64,000 nucleotides of DNA from Ktedonobacterales bacterium (GCA_027451525.1 DAIDJF010000026.1:1-64000); one strand, 5' to 3'. Counted from the stretch's first letter, positions 8,581 through 18,082 are shown. Notes: a model not told the origin generated them from the sequence alone. Translations and numbers: made by a program.

Positions 8581-9705
8581 ATGAGAACCGAAAAGCCCAA
8601 GCGTCGTTTCTCAACGGTCGGGCTGGTGTTAAAAGAGCATCGTAAGCTCCACGGATTGACGCAAGAGCAAGCTGCGCATTATTTGGGCATTGAACCACGT
8701 ACGCTCCGTATGTATGAGAATGGGGAACGTATAGTTGAGAACGTTCGCGAGTTGCGTCGTATGGCGAGTTTACTGGGGATAGATCCGCGCCGCTTTGGTT
8801 TGGCGACACTGACTATTGAGAGTTGTTCGGTCGAACAGATAGATGAGGCAATTCAGAATTCGTGGTCGCTGGTTGCACAATCGCGTTTCGTGGAAGCGCG
8901 AACCATGATTGAGGCGATTCTGCAAGATTTGCATTTTCAGCCCTTGACAGATCACCAACTGCTACGTACGTTAGCGAATGCGCATCATATTGCTGGTCAC
9001 GTGGTAGCAATCACCAGCCGTACAAACGAGGTGATGCAGGCAATCAAGCATTTCCAGGATATGGAAGAAATCGCGCGCTACATTGAAGATGACTCTCTGA
9101 TCAATATTGCTTTGACGTATCAAGGTGATATGTATCGCAGACGTGGTGACCTGAACAAGGCGATTTCCTGCTTAGAAACCGCGTGTTATGCTACCCCGCG
9201 CGCGGATACCAGTTCAAAGGGCAATTGTGCGCAACTCCTGGCCCGTTCTTATCTGCAGCGTCGAGACAATGAAGGGTTTAGACGGTCTTTGGGCAATTCT
9301 GAGTCCATAGCATCTGAGCTTGGACTTACAGGGAACAAGATGTCTGGTGCATTCAGTCTTGGAACTGTCTATGAGGAGTACGCGCGTGGCTTCACGGTTT
9401 TAGGTGACACGAAGAGAAGCCTGGAGTATATCGAGAAAGCGCGTGAAGCATTACCGCCTGTGAAACGCTGGGAGATGGTGTTGATGGCGACACAGGCTGA
9501 GGCTTTAGCACGGGGTAATGATCTGCATGAAGGGGTAAAGCTGGCAGCAACTGTCGCCTCATTTGCGCGTCTGCAAAACCATAATCGGTTGCTGGAACGT
9601 ATCTATTTGCTGCATAATTATCTTGACCACAAAGCTTGGGAGATTGGACAGGCGAATATGCTCCTACGCGAAGCTTTGGTTGGCCCTATCGAGCTACGTC
9701 CCTAG
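8581..9705 (+). CDS. XRE-type HTH regulator with TPR-like C-terminal region
   Basis: LKEHRKLHGLTQEQAAHYLGIEPRTLRMYENGER HTH followed by helical repeats (e.g. YQGDMYRRRGDLNKAISCLETACYATP). Confidence 0.8.
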   Translation: MRTEKPKRRFSTVGLVLKEHRKLHGLTQEQAAHYLGIEPRTLRMYENGERIVENVRELRRMASLLGIDPRRFGLATLTIESCSVEQIDEAIQNSWSLVAQSRFVEARTMIEAILQDLHFQPLTDHQLLRTLANAHHIAGHVVAITSRTNEVMQAIKHFQDMEEIARYIEDDSLINIALTYQGDMYRRRGDLNKAISCLETACYATPRADTSSKGNCAQLLARSYLQRRDNEGFRRSLGNSESIASELGLTGNKMSGAFSLGTVYEEYARGFTVLGDTKRSLEYIEKAREALPPVKRWEMVLMATQAEALARGNDLHEGVKLAATVASFARLQNHNRLLERIYLLHNYLDHKAWEIGQANMLLREALVGPIELRP

Positions 9706-9757
9706 TTGGTTGCATCTCTAACGAGCCTTATTCGGTGATATCTGAAGGCGATCAAGA

Positions 9758-9788
9758 GGCTCGTCATTCCCCGCTGAAATGACGAGCC
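9758..9788. terminator. Terminator-like hairpin between convergent genes
   Basis: 11-bp perfect stem GGCTCGTCATT/AATGACGAGCC. Confidence 0.6.
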
Positions 9789-9814
9789 GAAAAACTACAC
9801 AGTGTTTTCAAATC

Positions 9815-10978
9815 TCACACTAAGGTTGCCAGACGACGTACCCCTTCTTCAATCTGTGTCGGGGTAAGTGCGCAGAAGGGCAGGCGCACAAAACGCGCAC
9901 CTAAACTGGCAACATCCTCTTGTTCATCAAGCGCGTCTGCGAAAAAGTCCTGTCCATTGCTTAATGTCAACCCTACCTCCTGGGCGCGGGCCAGCAGGTT
10001 TGTGTGATTGCTCTGCTCTGGAAGCGTGATGCTGACAAAGAAGCCACCTTCGGGTTCAGCAAATGGGACGGCTGGTAGATGCTGCTTGAGCGCGGCGATG
10101 ATGGCACGCATACGTGGTGCGTAAAGTTGTTTGAGTGACTCAAGGTTCGTGTCAAAATAGCCGCGCTTATGAAATTCAACAACCGCCGCTTGTGTAGGCA
10201 GTACGGGGGCGAGAATTGTCTCCTCCGCCAATTTCGTCAGAGCTTTCACGATCTCAGTTGGCCCGACCAGATAGCCGACACGTAAGGCTGGGCTGATGAG
10301 CTTGCTGTATGAGCTAAGCGTAAGTACGCGCCCAGGATATAAATCACGCAATAGCGGTAGGGATGTGCCCGTATAGCGCAGGGTGCGGTAAGGGACATCC
10401 TCAACAAGCCAGAAGTTATAGCGTTCCGCCAGATCAACCAATGCCTGTCGTTTCTCTGTTGAGGTCGTGACGCCAGCGGGATTCTGGAAATCGGGGATCA
10501 CATACATAAATGTGGGCGTCTGGCGTGCGATAGCGTGTTCCAAAGCCTGCAAATCGACACCATCGTGCTCCAGCGGGATGCCAAGAACTTTTGCGCCACG
10601 GCGGCGGAATGTTTTGATTGCGCGATCATAGCTGGGTTGCTCGACGAAAACCACATCGCCGGGCTTGATGAGTAGTGCGGCGAGTAGATCTTGCAAATGC
10701 AGTGAGCCATTGCCGACAAGCACCTGCTCCGGCGAGACCTGATATTGTTCTCCCACTAACTGACGTAGGGGCAGATAGCCGCCATTATGCCCATATTGTA
10801 AGACTGACCACCCGTTAGGAGCCTCAAGCACCGCTTGGATACACTCGCCGATCAGATGGGCGGGAAGTGCCTCCACCGCTGGTACACCTCTGGTAAAGAC
10901 GATCTGCTCCGTACCAACACGACCTGGACTTTGCATAACTGATATCCTCTCTTCTTTTGATAATTGTTCTCTGTTCAT
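9815..10978 (-). CDS. PLP-dependent aminotransferase class I/II (MocR/2-aminoadipate transaminase-like, no GntR domain)
   Basis: PDFQNPAGVTTSTEKRQALV, VEDVPYRTLRY, TLSSYSKLISPALRVGYLVGP. Confidence 0.85.
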   Translation of the reverse strand: MNREQLSKEERISVMQSPGRVGTEQIVFTRGVPAVEALPAHLIGECIQAVLEAPNGWSVLQYGHNGGYLPLRQLVGEQYQVSPEQVLVGNGSLHLQDLLAALLIKPGDVVFVEQPSYDRAIKTFRRRGAKVLGIPLEHDGVDLQALEHAIARQTPTFMYVIPDFQNPAGVTTSTEKRQALVDLAERYNFWLVEDVPYRTLRYTGTSLPLLRDLYPGRVLTLSSYSKLISPALRVGYLVGPTEIVKALTKLAEETILAPVLPTQAAVVEFHKRGYFDTNLESLKQLYAPRMRAIIAALKQHLPAVPFAEPEGGFFVSITLPEQSNHTNLLARAQEVGLTLSNGQDFFADALDEQEDVASLGARFVRLPFCALTPTQIEEGVRRLATLV

Positions 10979-11062
10979 CGTAGCATAGGACGGCCTCGCC
11001 TTGCCATAAAGAGCAAGATAAGGCCGCCTCTTGTGTGCATCTGCTGCTATTGCTATTTCTGC

Positions 11063-12010
11063 CTACTCGTGGAGCAGAACGATTTTGCCCTGTAGCTCGC
11101 CAGAGGCCAGGATGCGATGACCTTCTGCTACCTGGGTAATCGGCAACACCTGTGCAATAATCGGTGTGAGTGCTTTTTCGGCAATCAGGTTGAGAATGCG
11201 CTGTTCGTCAGCAGGGGCGGCGCGTAATGCGCCACCACCGACGACGGTGACGCGCTTGATGCGCTGAACTTGTGTGTCAATGGTTGCCTTCTGACCACCG
11301 AGGTTGCCAATGAGGATAATGCGTCCATCATTCATACAGGCCTCGATACTGGTTTGCAGCGTGCTACTGACCAGTTCGATCACCAGATGAACGCCGCCAT
11401 GCTCCTGAAGCACTTTGCTGACATCCTCTTGCTTGGAATTAACGACCAGATCGGCTCCTAACTTGCGCAACGTATTGGCGCGCTCTTCTGAACTGGCCGT
11501 TGTGGCAACCCACGCGCCCGCGTGCTTGGCGATCTGGATGGCGATGGTACCGACGCCGCTAGAGCCAGCCCAGATCAAGACGCGCTGCCCTGCTTGAAGA
11601 TGGCCCAGATCAAATAGACTGCCCCACGCGGTCGAGGCCGCCAGACCAGCAGCGACGGCCTCCTCAAAACTCACGCCCTCTGGAATGCGCGAGAGGTGTG
11701 CAGCAGGAACCGCGAGCTTGCTGGCGTAGCCGCCGCCGCCCTTTGCCTCTAATGCTCTGGCTGTCATCACGCGCTCACCCGCGCGAAATCCGTTGGCGTC
11801 ATTGATCACGACACCTGCCGCTTCCAACCCTGGCGTGAAAGGGAAACTCCCGACGGGACGACTGCCATCGCGTTGGAAGAGGTCGAGGCGGTTGATGGTT
11901 GCTGCTTTTACGGCAATCAGTACATCCTCGGCTGCTGGTATAGGGTCCGGCACCTCCTGCATTTGAAGCACTTCGGGGCCGCCATACTGCGCAAATTGTA
12001 CCGCTTTCAT
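11063..12010 (-). CDS. NADP-dependent quinone oxidoreductase / zinc-less MDR-type alcohol dehydrogenase
   Basis: MKAVQFAQYGGPEVLQMQEVPDP; VLIWAGSSGVGTIAIQIAKHAGA nucleotide-binding motif. Start trimmed from 12133. Confidence 0.85.
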   Translation of the reverse strand: MKAVQFAQYGGPEVLQMQEVPDPIPAAEDVLIAVKAATINRLDLFQRDGSRPVGSFPFTPGLEAAGVVINDANGFRAGERVMTARALEAKGGGGYASKLAVPAAHLSRIPEGVSFEEAVAAGLAASTAWGSLFDLGHLQAGQRVLIWAGSSGVGTIAIQIAKHAGAWVATTASSEERANTLRKLGADLVVNSKQEDVSKVLQEHGGVHLVIELVSSTLQTSIEACMNDGRIILIGNLGGQKATIDTQVQRIKRVTVVGGGALRAAPADEQRILNLIAEKALTPIIAQVLPITQVAEGHRILASGELQGKIVLLHE

Positions 12011-12105
12011 ATTGTTCCTCCGCAAATTGTAAAAATAAAGGGTTGCTTTGTTCATTGTATGCAATCCGTGAGCGCAATTGCAATGCCATAACGTTACCCA
12101 TTTGG

Positions 12106-12134
12106 TTGCACCTCTAGCGTCTGGCTGATACAAT
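12106..12134 (+). promoter_or_regulatory. Predicted promoter TTGCAC-17 bp-TACAAT
   Basis: -35 12106-12111, -10 12129-12134; upstream of the gene at 12241. Confidence 0.5.
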
Positions 12135-12240
12135 GAGAGATAACTTATAAGCTTGCGCTGTGTTTTTCACCTGCGTCTTTGTCGATCTTGTTCTCTTAAG
12201 GAACAAAGATCAAGCGTTGGCGCGGAAGGAAGAGAACGCG

Positions 12241-13098
12241 ATGCCCAAATCAACGCGAAAATCCGCCTCTCTGTTGGCTGGCTGGCCCCAGTTGGTGCTG
12301 ATCTATCTGCGTACCGGGTGGGAGTTTCTTTATTGGCGTTGGCGCATCCGTCAGGGCACGCGAGCACAAATCAACAGTACACAAGTGGAAAGTATACAAG
12401 CGCGTATGAAGCAGACGCTCTTTTTTATTCGACACGGGCAGACCACATGGAACGTGGAACATCGTCTACCGGGTCAGCTACCTGGCGTGGCGTTAAATGA
12501 TACCGGACGGCAGCAGGCCGCACGCCTGGCAGAGGCATTAACCATTATTCCCCTTACCGCGATTATCAGCAGCCCCCTGGAGCGTGCATATGAAACTGCC
12601 TGCATTGTCGCGCAAGGGCGTGATCTGGTCATTCAACAGGAACCGGACCTGATGGATACGAATGTAGGCCATTGGGCAGGTAAGGTCATGGATGAGATAG
12701 CGAAGCAAGATGATGCCTGGAAAGCCTTTGTCAGAGACCCCACGGTCGCTCCTGAAGGTGTCGAGACCTTCCCCGTTGTGCAACAGCGTGTTGTCGCCGC
12801 AGTTGAACGCTGGCGTGCGCAGGAGCAAGTAGGAGCCTATGTTGCTTTTGTCGCGCATGCCGATGTCATTAAATTGCTGGTTGCACACTACACTGGCTTA
12901 GAAACCAGACGTGCTGGCTCGCTCTCGATTGACAACGCCTCTGTCAGTATTGTGGAGTTAGAGTCTGAACAGCAGCCACGCGTTGTCGCGATTGGCTGGA
13001 GCCCTCATCCTGGTTGGCTGAAATCTCCCTTGCCGGAGCTGGTGAAAAAAGAAGGGAGGCTGACCGATACAAGTGATCAGCAGGTCAAGGGCGTGTAA
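12241..13098 (+). CDS. Histidine phosphatase family protein (phosphoglycerate mutase-like)
   Basis: FFIRHGQTTWNVEHRLPGQLPGVALNDTGRQQAARLAE; SD GGAAGAGAA before ATG 12241. Confidence 0.88.
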   Translation: MPKSTRKSASLLAGWPQLVLIYLRTGWEFLYWRWRIRQGTRAQINSTQVESIQARMKQTLFFIRHGQTTWNVEHRLPGQLPGVALNDTGRQQAARLAEALTIIPLTAIISSPLERAYETACIVAQGRDLVIQQEPDLMDTNVGHWAGKVMDEIAKQDDAWKAFVRDPTVAPEGVETFPVVQQRVVAAVERWRAQEQVGAYVAFVAHADVIKLLVAHYTGLETRRAGSLSIDNASVSIVELESEQQPRVVAIGWSPHPGWLKSPLPELVKKEGRLTDTSDQQVKGV

Positions 13099-13172
13099 GA
13101 TGATGCATTGTATCTTGTGGTAGAAACGTATATGCCATCTCATTCTATAGTGTAGAAGAAGGGAAGCACAGC

Positions 13173-14015
13173 ATGTTTGATCCTCGCGACCCCTATGAGC
13201 GATTGTACTGGCACTATGAGTCACGGCGTCCGTTATCGATGGCGCAGATTATCGCCCTGGGTAGCGTTGATGCCGAAACGGTGGCTCTGATCTGGTTGTT
13301 ATTAGAGCATGGTGCCTCACTAACGGTTGCTGGTCCGACAGACCCTCAACCAGGCGTGGGCAAGACTACCACACTCAATGCGTTGCTGCAATTTCTGCCG
13401 GAGGGCACTTCACTTGTCTATATGTCCGGCATGTATGAGAATTTTGCCTTTACGCGCATTCCCGATATCGACCCCTCCACCACGTATGCACTCTGCAATG
13501 AGGTGAGCGACCATCTCTCCATCTATATGTGGGGACGCATTGCGCGCCGTTTCCTGACCCTACCTCATCAGGGCTATCACGTCGCGACTAGCGTCCATGC
13601 CGATACGATTGAAGATGTGCTTACCATGTATCAGCATGATCTACGGCTGACCCCTGACGATATTAACCGTCTCGGTTTGATTATCAACATTGGGCTGGTT
13701 GGGCGTCTCTATCCGCCGCGCCGTCGCTGGTTTACCACGCATTTCGTCATGCCCCAAGCAAATGCCAGCAAGCAGGCCCAAAGCGTTACGCCGCTTCCGC
13801 TCTCGCTATGGAACGAGTTTGACGATACCTTTTTGCATGCGGATCAGGCCATTCTTGATGAGCTAGCGGTCTGGGCAGGCATGCTTCCACAAGAATTCTC
13901 GGCTGAACTAAAGCAGCGCACAAATTGTCTGCAAGAGCTTTCCCAGGGCGGCGGTGTTGATTTACACGAGATGTACGATGCTATTCATGATCTTTACAAA
14001 CGTAAGCAACCCTAA
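13173..14015 (+). CDS. Orphan type II/IV secretion-type ATPase (VirB11/CpaF-like)
   Basis: GPTDPQPGVGKTTTLNALLQFLP Walker A, ALCNEVSD Walker B-like, HQGYHVATSVHADTIEDVL resembling the His box of secretion ATPases. Confidence 0.65.
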   Translation: MFDPRDPYERLYWHYESRRPLSMAQIIALGSVDAETVALIWLLLEHGASLTVAGPTDPQPGVGKTTTLNALLQFLPEGTSLVYMSGMYENFAFTRIPDIDPSTTYALCNEVSDHLSIYMWGRIARRFLTLPHQGYHVATSVHADTIEDVLTMYQHDLRLTPDDINRLGLIINIGLVGRLYPPRRRWFTTHFVMPQANASKQAQSVTPLPLSLWNEFDDTFLHADQAILDELAVWAGMLPQEFSAELKQRTNCLQELSQGGGVDLHEMYDAIHDLYKRKQP

Positions 14016-14077
14016 GAAGAAATAGATACACAACGATGTGTGTTGTCTAGTATGGATGCTCAGAAAGGAGCTTGGCA

Positions 14078-14143
14078 ATGCCACAAACCTTCCATTGGCC
14101 AGGCGAGGGCCGTTGGCCTCGCATTTGTAATGAACGTCGCTAA
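14078..14143 (+). CDS. Candidate small ORF MPQTFHWPGEGRWPRICNERR (21 aa)
   Basis: SD AGAAAGGAG about 8 nt before the ATG; sits in the 14016-14177 gap; below the size limit of the ORF track. Confidence 0.35.
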   Translation: MPQTFHWPGEGRWPRICNERR

Positions 14144-14177
14144 TCAATACATGAGATAATAGAGGAGCAGAGCCGAT

Positions 14178-15401
14178 ATGTCCTATTCGGTTGCCATGCT
14201 CAGTGTCCATACGTCGCCGCTGGATAGTCCGGGGCGCACGAAGGATGCTGGCGGCATGAATGTCTATATGCGCCAGCTAGCGGGTGAGCTGGGACAACAA
14301 GATACCCGCGTTGATCTTTTTACTCGTTGGACTGATGAACGCCTGCCGCGTATCATCCATCTTCATCCCAATGTCAGAGTAATCCATATTCAAGCAGGTC
14401 CCTTCGCCCCTATTCATAAACATGACCTTCATCAATACCTCCCCGCTTTTGTGCAACAAGTAGAGGCATTTGCGCGCCAGGAGGCGATAGATTACGATAT
14501 TGTGCATAGCCATTACTGGCTCTCTGGCGTTGCCGCGATGCAGCTTGCGCAACACTGGGATATTCCACATGTGACAATGTTTCACACGCTTGGTCGTCTC
14601 AAGCTGCTTGCCAATCCCAATGAACCGGAACCACCTCTACGCCTGGAGATGGAGCAGCGACTCATTCAACATGCCGATTGTATTATCGCGGCGACCGCTG
14701 ATGAGCGTACACAAATTACCCGTTCCTGTGGGGCGACCGCGCAACGCATTGAGGTTATTCCCTGTGGCGTGGACCTCAAACGCTTTGCCCCCCAGGATCG
14801 TCGGCAAGCTCGTCAATGGCTGGCTTTGGATCAACATACGCCCGTTGTCTTGTTTGTTGGGCGTCTTGACCCTTTCAAAGGCCCTGATGTGCTGTTACGC
14901 GCAGCGAGTATGATGGAAGAGGACGCGCAACTGGTGATTGTTGGTGGTGCGTTGAGTGGCGATAAAGACCTGGAGCAGTTGCAATCGCTGGCCACCAGTC
15001 TTGGCCTGAGCCATCGGGTCCATTTCCTCGGTGCGCGCCCACAAGAGGAGTTGCCGCAACTCTATAGTGCTGCCGATGTCACTGTCGTGCCATCCTATCA
15101 TGAGAGTTTTGGGCTGGTTGCTGTAGAGTCGCTGGCCTGTGGGACACCCGTCGTTGCGACCCGCGCAGGTGGTTTGACGACGGTCGTGCGCCACGACGAG
15201 ACGGGTTTTCTCGTGCCACGCTGCCCCGGTTTTTTTGCGGCCCGCCTGGACATGATCTTACGCAACCCAGATTTACGTGCGCGGATGCGTGCTACCGCCC
15301 GCCGCTCGGTAGTACGCTTTGGCTGGAAAAGTGTTGCCAACCAGATGTTGCATGTCTACGCTAACCTCGTTGAAGAGCCGCGCCTGCTTGCGGTTCAATA
15401 A
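14178..15401 (+). CDS. GT4-family glycosyltransferase, MshA/sucrose-phosphate-synthase-like
   Basis: DSPGRTKDAGGMNVYMRQLAGEL, VLFVGRLDPFKGPDVLLRA, VVPSYHESFGLVAVESLACGTPVVAT. Confidence 0.88.
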   Translation: MSYSVAMLSVHTSPLDSPGRTKDAGGMNVYMRQLAGELGQQDTRVDLFTRWTDERLPRIIHLHPNVRVIHIQAGPFAPIHKHDLHQYLPAFVQQVEAFARQEAIDYDIVHSHYWLSGVAAMQLAQHWDIPHVTMFHTLGRLKLLANPNEPEPPLRLEMEQRLIQHADCIIAATADERTQITRSCGATAQRIEVIPCGVDLKRFAPQDRRQARQWLALDQHTPVVLFVGRLDPFKGPDVLLRAASMMEEDAQLVIVGGALSGDKDLEQLQSLATSLGLSHRVHFLGARPQEELPQLYSAADVTVVPSYHESFGLVAVESLACGTPVVATRAGGLTTVVRHDETGFLVPRCPGFFAARLDMILRNPDLRARMRATARRSVVRFGWKSVANQMLHVYANLVEEPRLLAVQ

Positions 15402-15416
15402 ATGCAGACTCAAGCA

Positions 15417-15457
15417 AAGCGTCTATTGTATGTCCTTATACCATACAATAGACGCTT
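15417..15457. terminator. Terminator-like hairpin between convergent genes
   Basis: 16-bp perfect stem AAGCGTCTATTGTATG/CATACAATAGACGCTT. Confidence 0.75.
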
Positions 15458-15464
15458 GTTGGTT

Positions 15465-17318
15465 TTATTGGCTTTCAAATTGCGCAATATTGGCAAAATT
15501 TGGCGAACCCCAGCCTGTCACATAGTCCCAGCCACGTGTGGCGTGGTAGAACAGGTTATCGCCTGCGGTAATGTCGTTGTAGGGATGGAATTTTCCCGCA
15601 CGATTTGCCAGTGTATAGAACTCTGGCACACCGCCGAGCAGGGCTTTCTGGTGCTGTTGCAATACCTGATCGACCAACGCGGTGCCTGCTGCCCAGATGG
15701 GAGCAGCCGCGCTTGTTCCACCGGCATCCAGCCACGCCCCTTGATAGTAGATGGCGATATTGGGGTATGCGGCAGCTGCGACATCAGGAACCTGACGCAG
15801 ACCATTGGGGGCTGAGACTGGTATCAGGTCTGGTGTCAAAACTGCCTGCAATGTGCCATCATAGTGACTATTTATTCCTGCTCCGCTCTGCCAGTGCGGA
15901 CGTTTGAACGCGCTGTTCTGGCTTACACCACCACCGCTACCCCATTCATTCTGGCATACAGGTGCGCCATCATCGCTACCCCATGCTGTCTCGCTTGTGC
16001 GTGTCAGCGCATTACTAACCTGAAGATGAGTTCCACCGACCGCGATGGCATACGGCGCACTGGCAGGGAAAGAGACAACCGCCAGATTATGGATGCGTTG
16101 TGAGTAAGCTCCACAGTCGCCGCTACTGATAAAGACTGAGATGCCCTCAGCCGCCAATGTCCGCAGGCTGCGCGCGACGGCTACCTGTTCGCTCGCGCTA
16201 AACATGTCCTCGCCCGTGCCATAGCTCACGCTCAATACCTGTACCCGGTGATCGCTGGCGACACGGTTGAAAACGTCAACGAGTGCCTGCGCAAAAGAGG
16301 TGTTATTAATATCAGCCTGATAATCAATGATATGGGCCTGTGGAGCAAGACCTGCAATCAGTTCCAGGTCCATTGCTGCCTCACCCTGACCAGGACCGGA
16401 AGCAAGATGCCCATCAACATCAATGTTTTCGATACTGGGTGCCGCAATGCCCACACATGCCGCATAGTTGGCGATATCTTGTGGATCATAGGAGTCGCCG
16501 AATTCAGCCACGCCGATTGTCATCTGTTGGCCCTGAATGCTCTGATGGTAGAGTTGGTTGATCTGATAGGCGGCTGCCAATTTATTGCGTGTTAAGCTCT
16601 GCTGCGCTCCATATGCCAGACAGTTGCTGCCCGCTTGTGTGGTCGCATGCGTAGTGAAACCGATGGGAAGTTTAATGTTGGGAATTGCCAGATTGTCCAG
16701 ACCGAGGATGGATTGCACTAAGGCATCAATAGCGTGTGGTAGCGTTGGTGTTCCTTGTTCCATATAAAATGTGTAGTTGAGGACTGGTAACGTGTATTGC
16801 ATAAGCTGAATGTGCAGCGATTGATTGATGATGGAAACGGGAGCCTCGACGCGAATAGAGGAGCGGAAGGGATCTGCCGTAAGAACGTGATATCCGTTAT
16901 CCGTCAGCCAGTGGGTGACCTGTTGTAGTTGCTGATTAGACAAGGCATAGCGTTGTATAATATCGCTTGCGCTGAGATAGTGATGGTATTCAGCGGAGCC
17001 GGGGGTATAGATTTGTGTGAGATCGCGTTCCATCGTGCTATCGTTGTAGGCAAGGTTGAACACAAGCGATTTGGTTTCGTTTGTGGGAACGGGCTTGCCC
17101 TGCAAGGCTTTCGTGGCAGCGGCAGGAATACCGGCAAGGGGGAGCACGTCCTTAATGATGCCGGGTGTAGCCGTTGGAAGGGTAAGCTGGCTTGGTGTGC
17201 TGGTTGTGCCAGGGAGAGAGCAGGCACTTAAAAGCATGCCAAACAACAGCGCAATCAGCAGGCGTGGGAGGGAAAGTCCGTGAGCCAGCCGTGCTATAGG
17301 ATTTCGCATAAAACACAC
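15465..17318 (-). CDS. Sedolisin (S53) serine-carboxyl protease, predicted lipoprotein with activation (pro) domain
   Basis: Lipobox LLSAC; catalytic pattern GEAAMDLELIAGLAP, SSGDCGA, GGTSAAAPIWAA; C-terminal NDITAGDN...GWDYVTGWGSPN. Confidence 0.92.
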   Translation of the reverse strand: MCFMRNPIARLAHGLSLPRLLIALLFGMLLSACSLPGTTSTPSQLTLPTATPGIIKDVLPLAGIPAAATKALQGKPVPTNETKSLVFNLAYNDSTMERDLTQIYTPGSAEYHHYLSASDIIQRYALSNQQLQQVTHWLTDNGYHVLTADPFRSSIRVEAPVSIINQSLHIQLMQYTLPVLNYTFYMEQGTPTLPHAIDALVQSILGLDNLAIPNIKLPIGFTTHATTQAGSNCLAYGAQQSLTRNKLAAAYQINQLYHQSIQGQQMTIGVAEFGDSYDPQDIANYAACVGIAAPSIENIDVDGHLASGPGQGEAAMDLELIAGLAPQAHIIDYQADINNTSFAQALVDVFNRVASDHRVQVLSVSYGTGEDMFSASEQVAVARSLRTLAAEGISVFISSGDCGAYSQRIHNLAVVSFPASAPYAIAVGGTHLQVSNALTRTSETAWGSDDGAPVCQNEWGSGGGVSQNSAFKRPHWQSGAGINSHYDGTLQAVLTPDLIPVSAPNGLRQVPDVAAAAYPNIAIYYQGAWLDAGGTSAAAPIWAAGTALVDQVLQQHQKALLGGVPEFYTLANRAGKFHPYNDITAGDNLFYHATRGWDYVTGWGSPNFANIAQFESQ

Positions 17319-17561
17319 CTCTTTACATACAAGTGATGGGAAATATTGTATTGTAGAAACGAATGAGATAGCTATGATATACTCATATGTATGTATATTA
17401 CACTATTTTGCCAGAAAAATCTGTGCAATAGGACATCATCTGATTGTGAACTCATCCACGTTTATGCCTGGAAGTGGGAACAGAGATAGCAACAATAGGG
17501 CACATATCTTTCGGAATAGGAGAGTCCGTTAATATGTGTTAAGAATGTGAGGGTTAAAGAC

Positions 17562-17590
17562 TGGACTTTCACCTGTCCCTGTGGTATAAT
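17562..17590 (+). promoter_or_regulatory. Promoter TGGACT-17 bp-(TGG)TATAAT, extended -10
   Basis: -35 17562-17567, -10 17585-17590, TG at 17582-17583. Confidence 0.7.
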
Positions 17591-17596
17591 CATGGA

Positions 17597-17814
17597 CATT
17601 AGAAGAGACACCCACGGTTCAGGTGAGTACACACTAATAAAGTCATTAGTGCGTGGATAGTATTATTCAGTTTCCATACTGGACGAGGATTGAGTAGCTT
17701 ATGTGTTTTGTCTCATCGTCAGTGCAGACGCCAATAAAATTAGCGCGTAGCGCGTCATGGGACAAGACTGAGGTTTTGATCGGCACTAGGGAGATATGCC
17801 CTGGTGTTTTTTTT
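17597..17814 (+). ncRNA. Candidate orphan structured non-coding RNA (about 218 nt)
   Basis: Consensus promoter immediately upstream, intrinsic terminator CACTAGGG-N7-CCCTGGTG-T8 at the end, internal stems TTGTCTCAT/ATGGGACAA, ACTAAT/ATTAGT and CCACG/CGTGG, no long ORF. Confidence 0.55.
17784..17814 (+). terminator. Intrinsic terminator with T8 tail
   Basis: CACTAGGG (17784-17791)/CCCTGGTG (17799-17806), T at 17807-17814. Confidence 0.8.
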
Positions 17815-18082
17815 ATTTCCAGCAGAGATGCTGAATACCACCGGGCTCATTGATTATTCATTAATCCTTCATTGGGCCACTACTCTCGTATTCAGTTCTG
17901 TCGATGAGAGTAGTATGAGAGGAAAGGAGTCGAGGTACATCTGGCATAATGCTAGATGGAAGAGGATGAGGATGCAAATGTAAGTGTATAAATGTCTATC
18001 ATAGCTAGGCCGCTTCCAATGTTCCGTAGCAGCGTGCACGGTAAATGTGGAGAGGTTGCTAGAATTCTAAGGAGTGGAACAC

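Noticed and set aside
17597-17814. Interpretation of the intergenic RNA as 6S RNA, RNase P RNA, tmRNA, SRP RNA or T-box
   Set aside because: No GAGGAAAGTCC-type RNase P core, no tRNA-like ends, no T-box AGGGTGG, no single long 6S-like rod seen by eye. A cmscan is needed to be certain.
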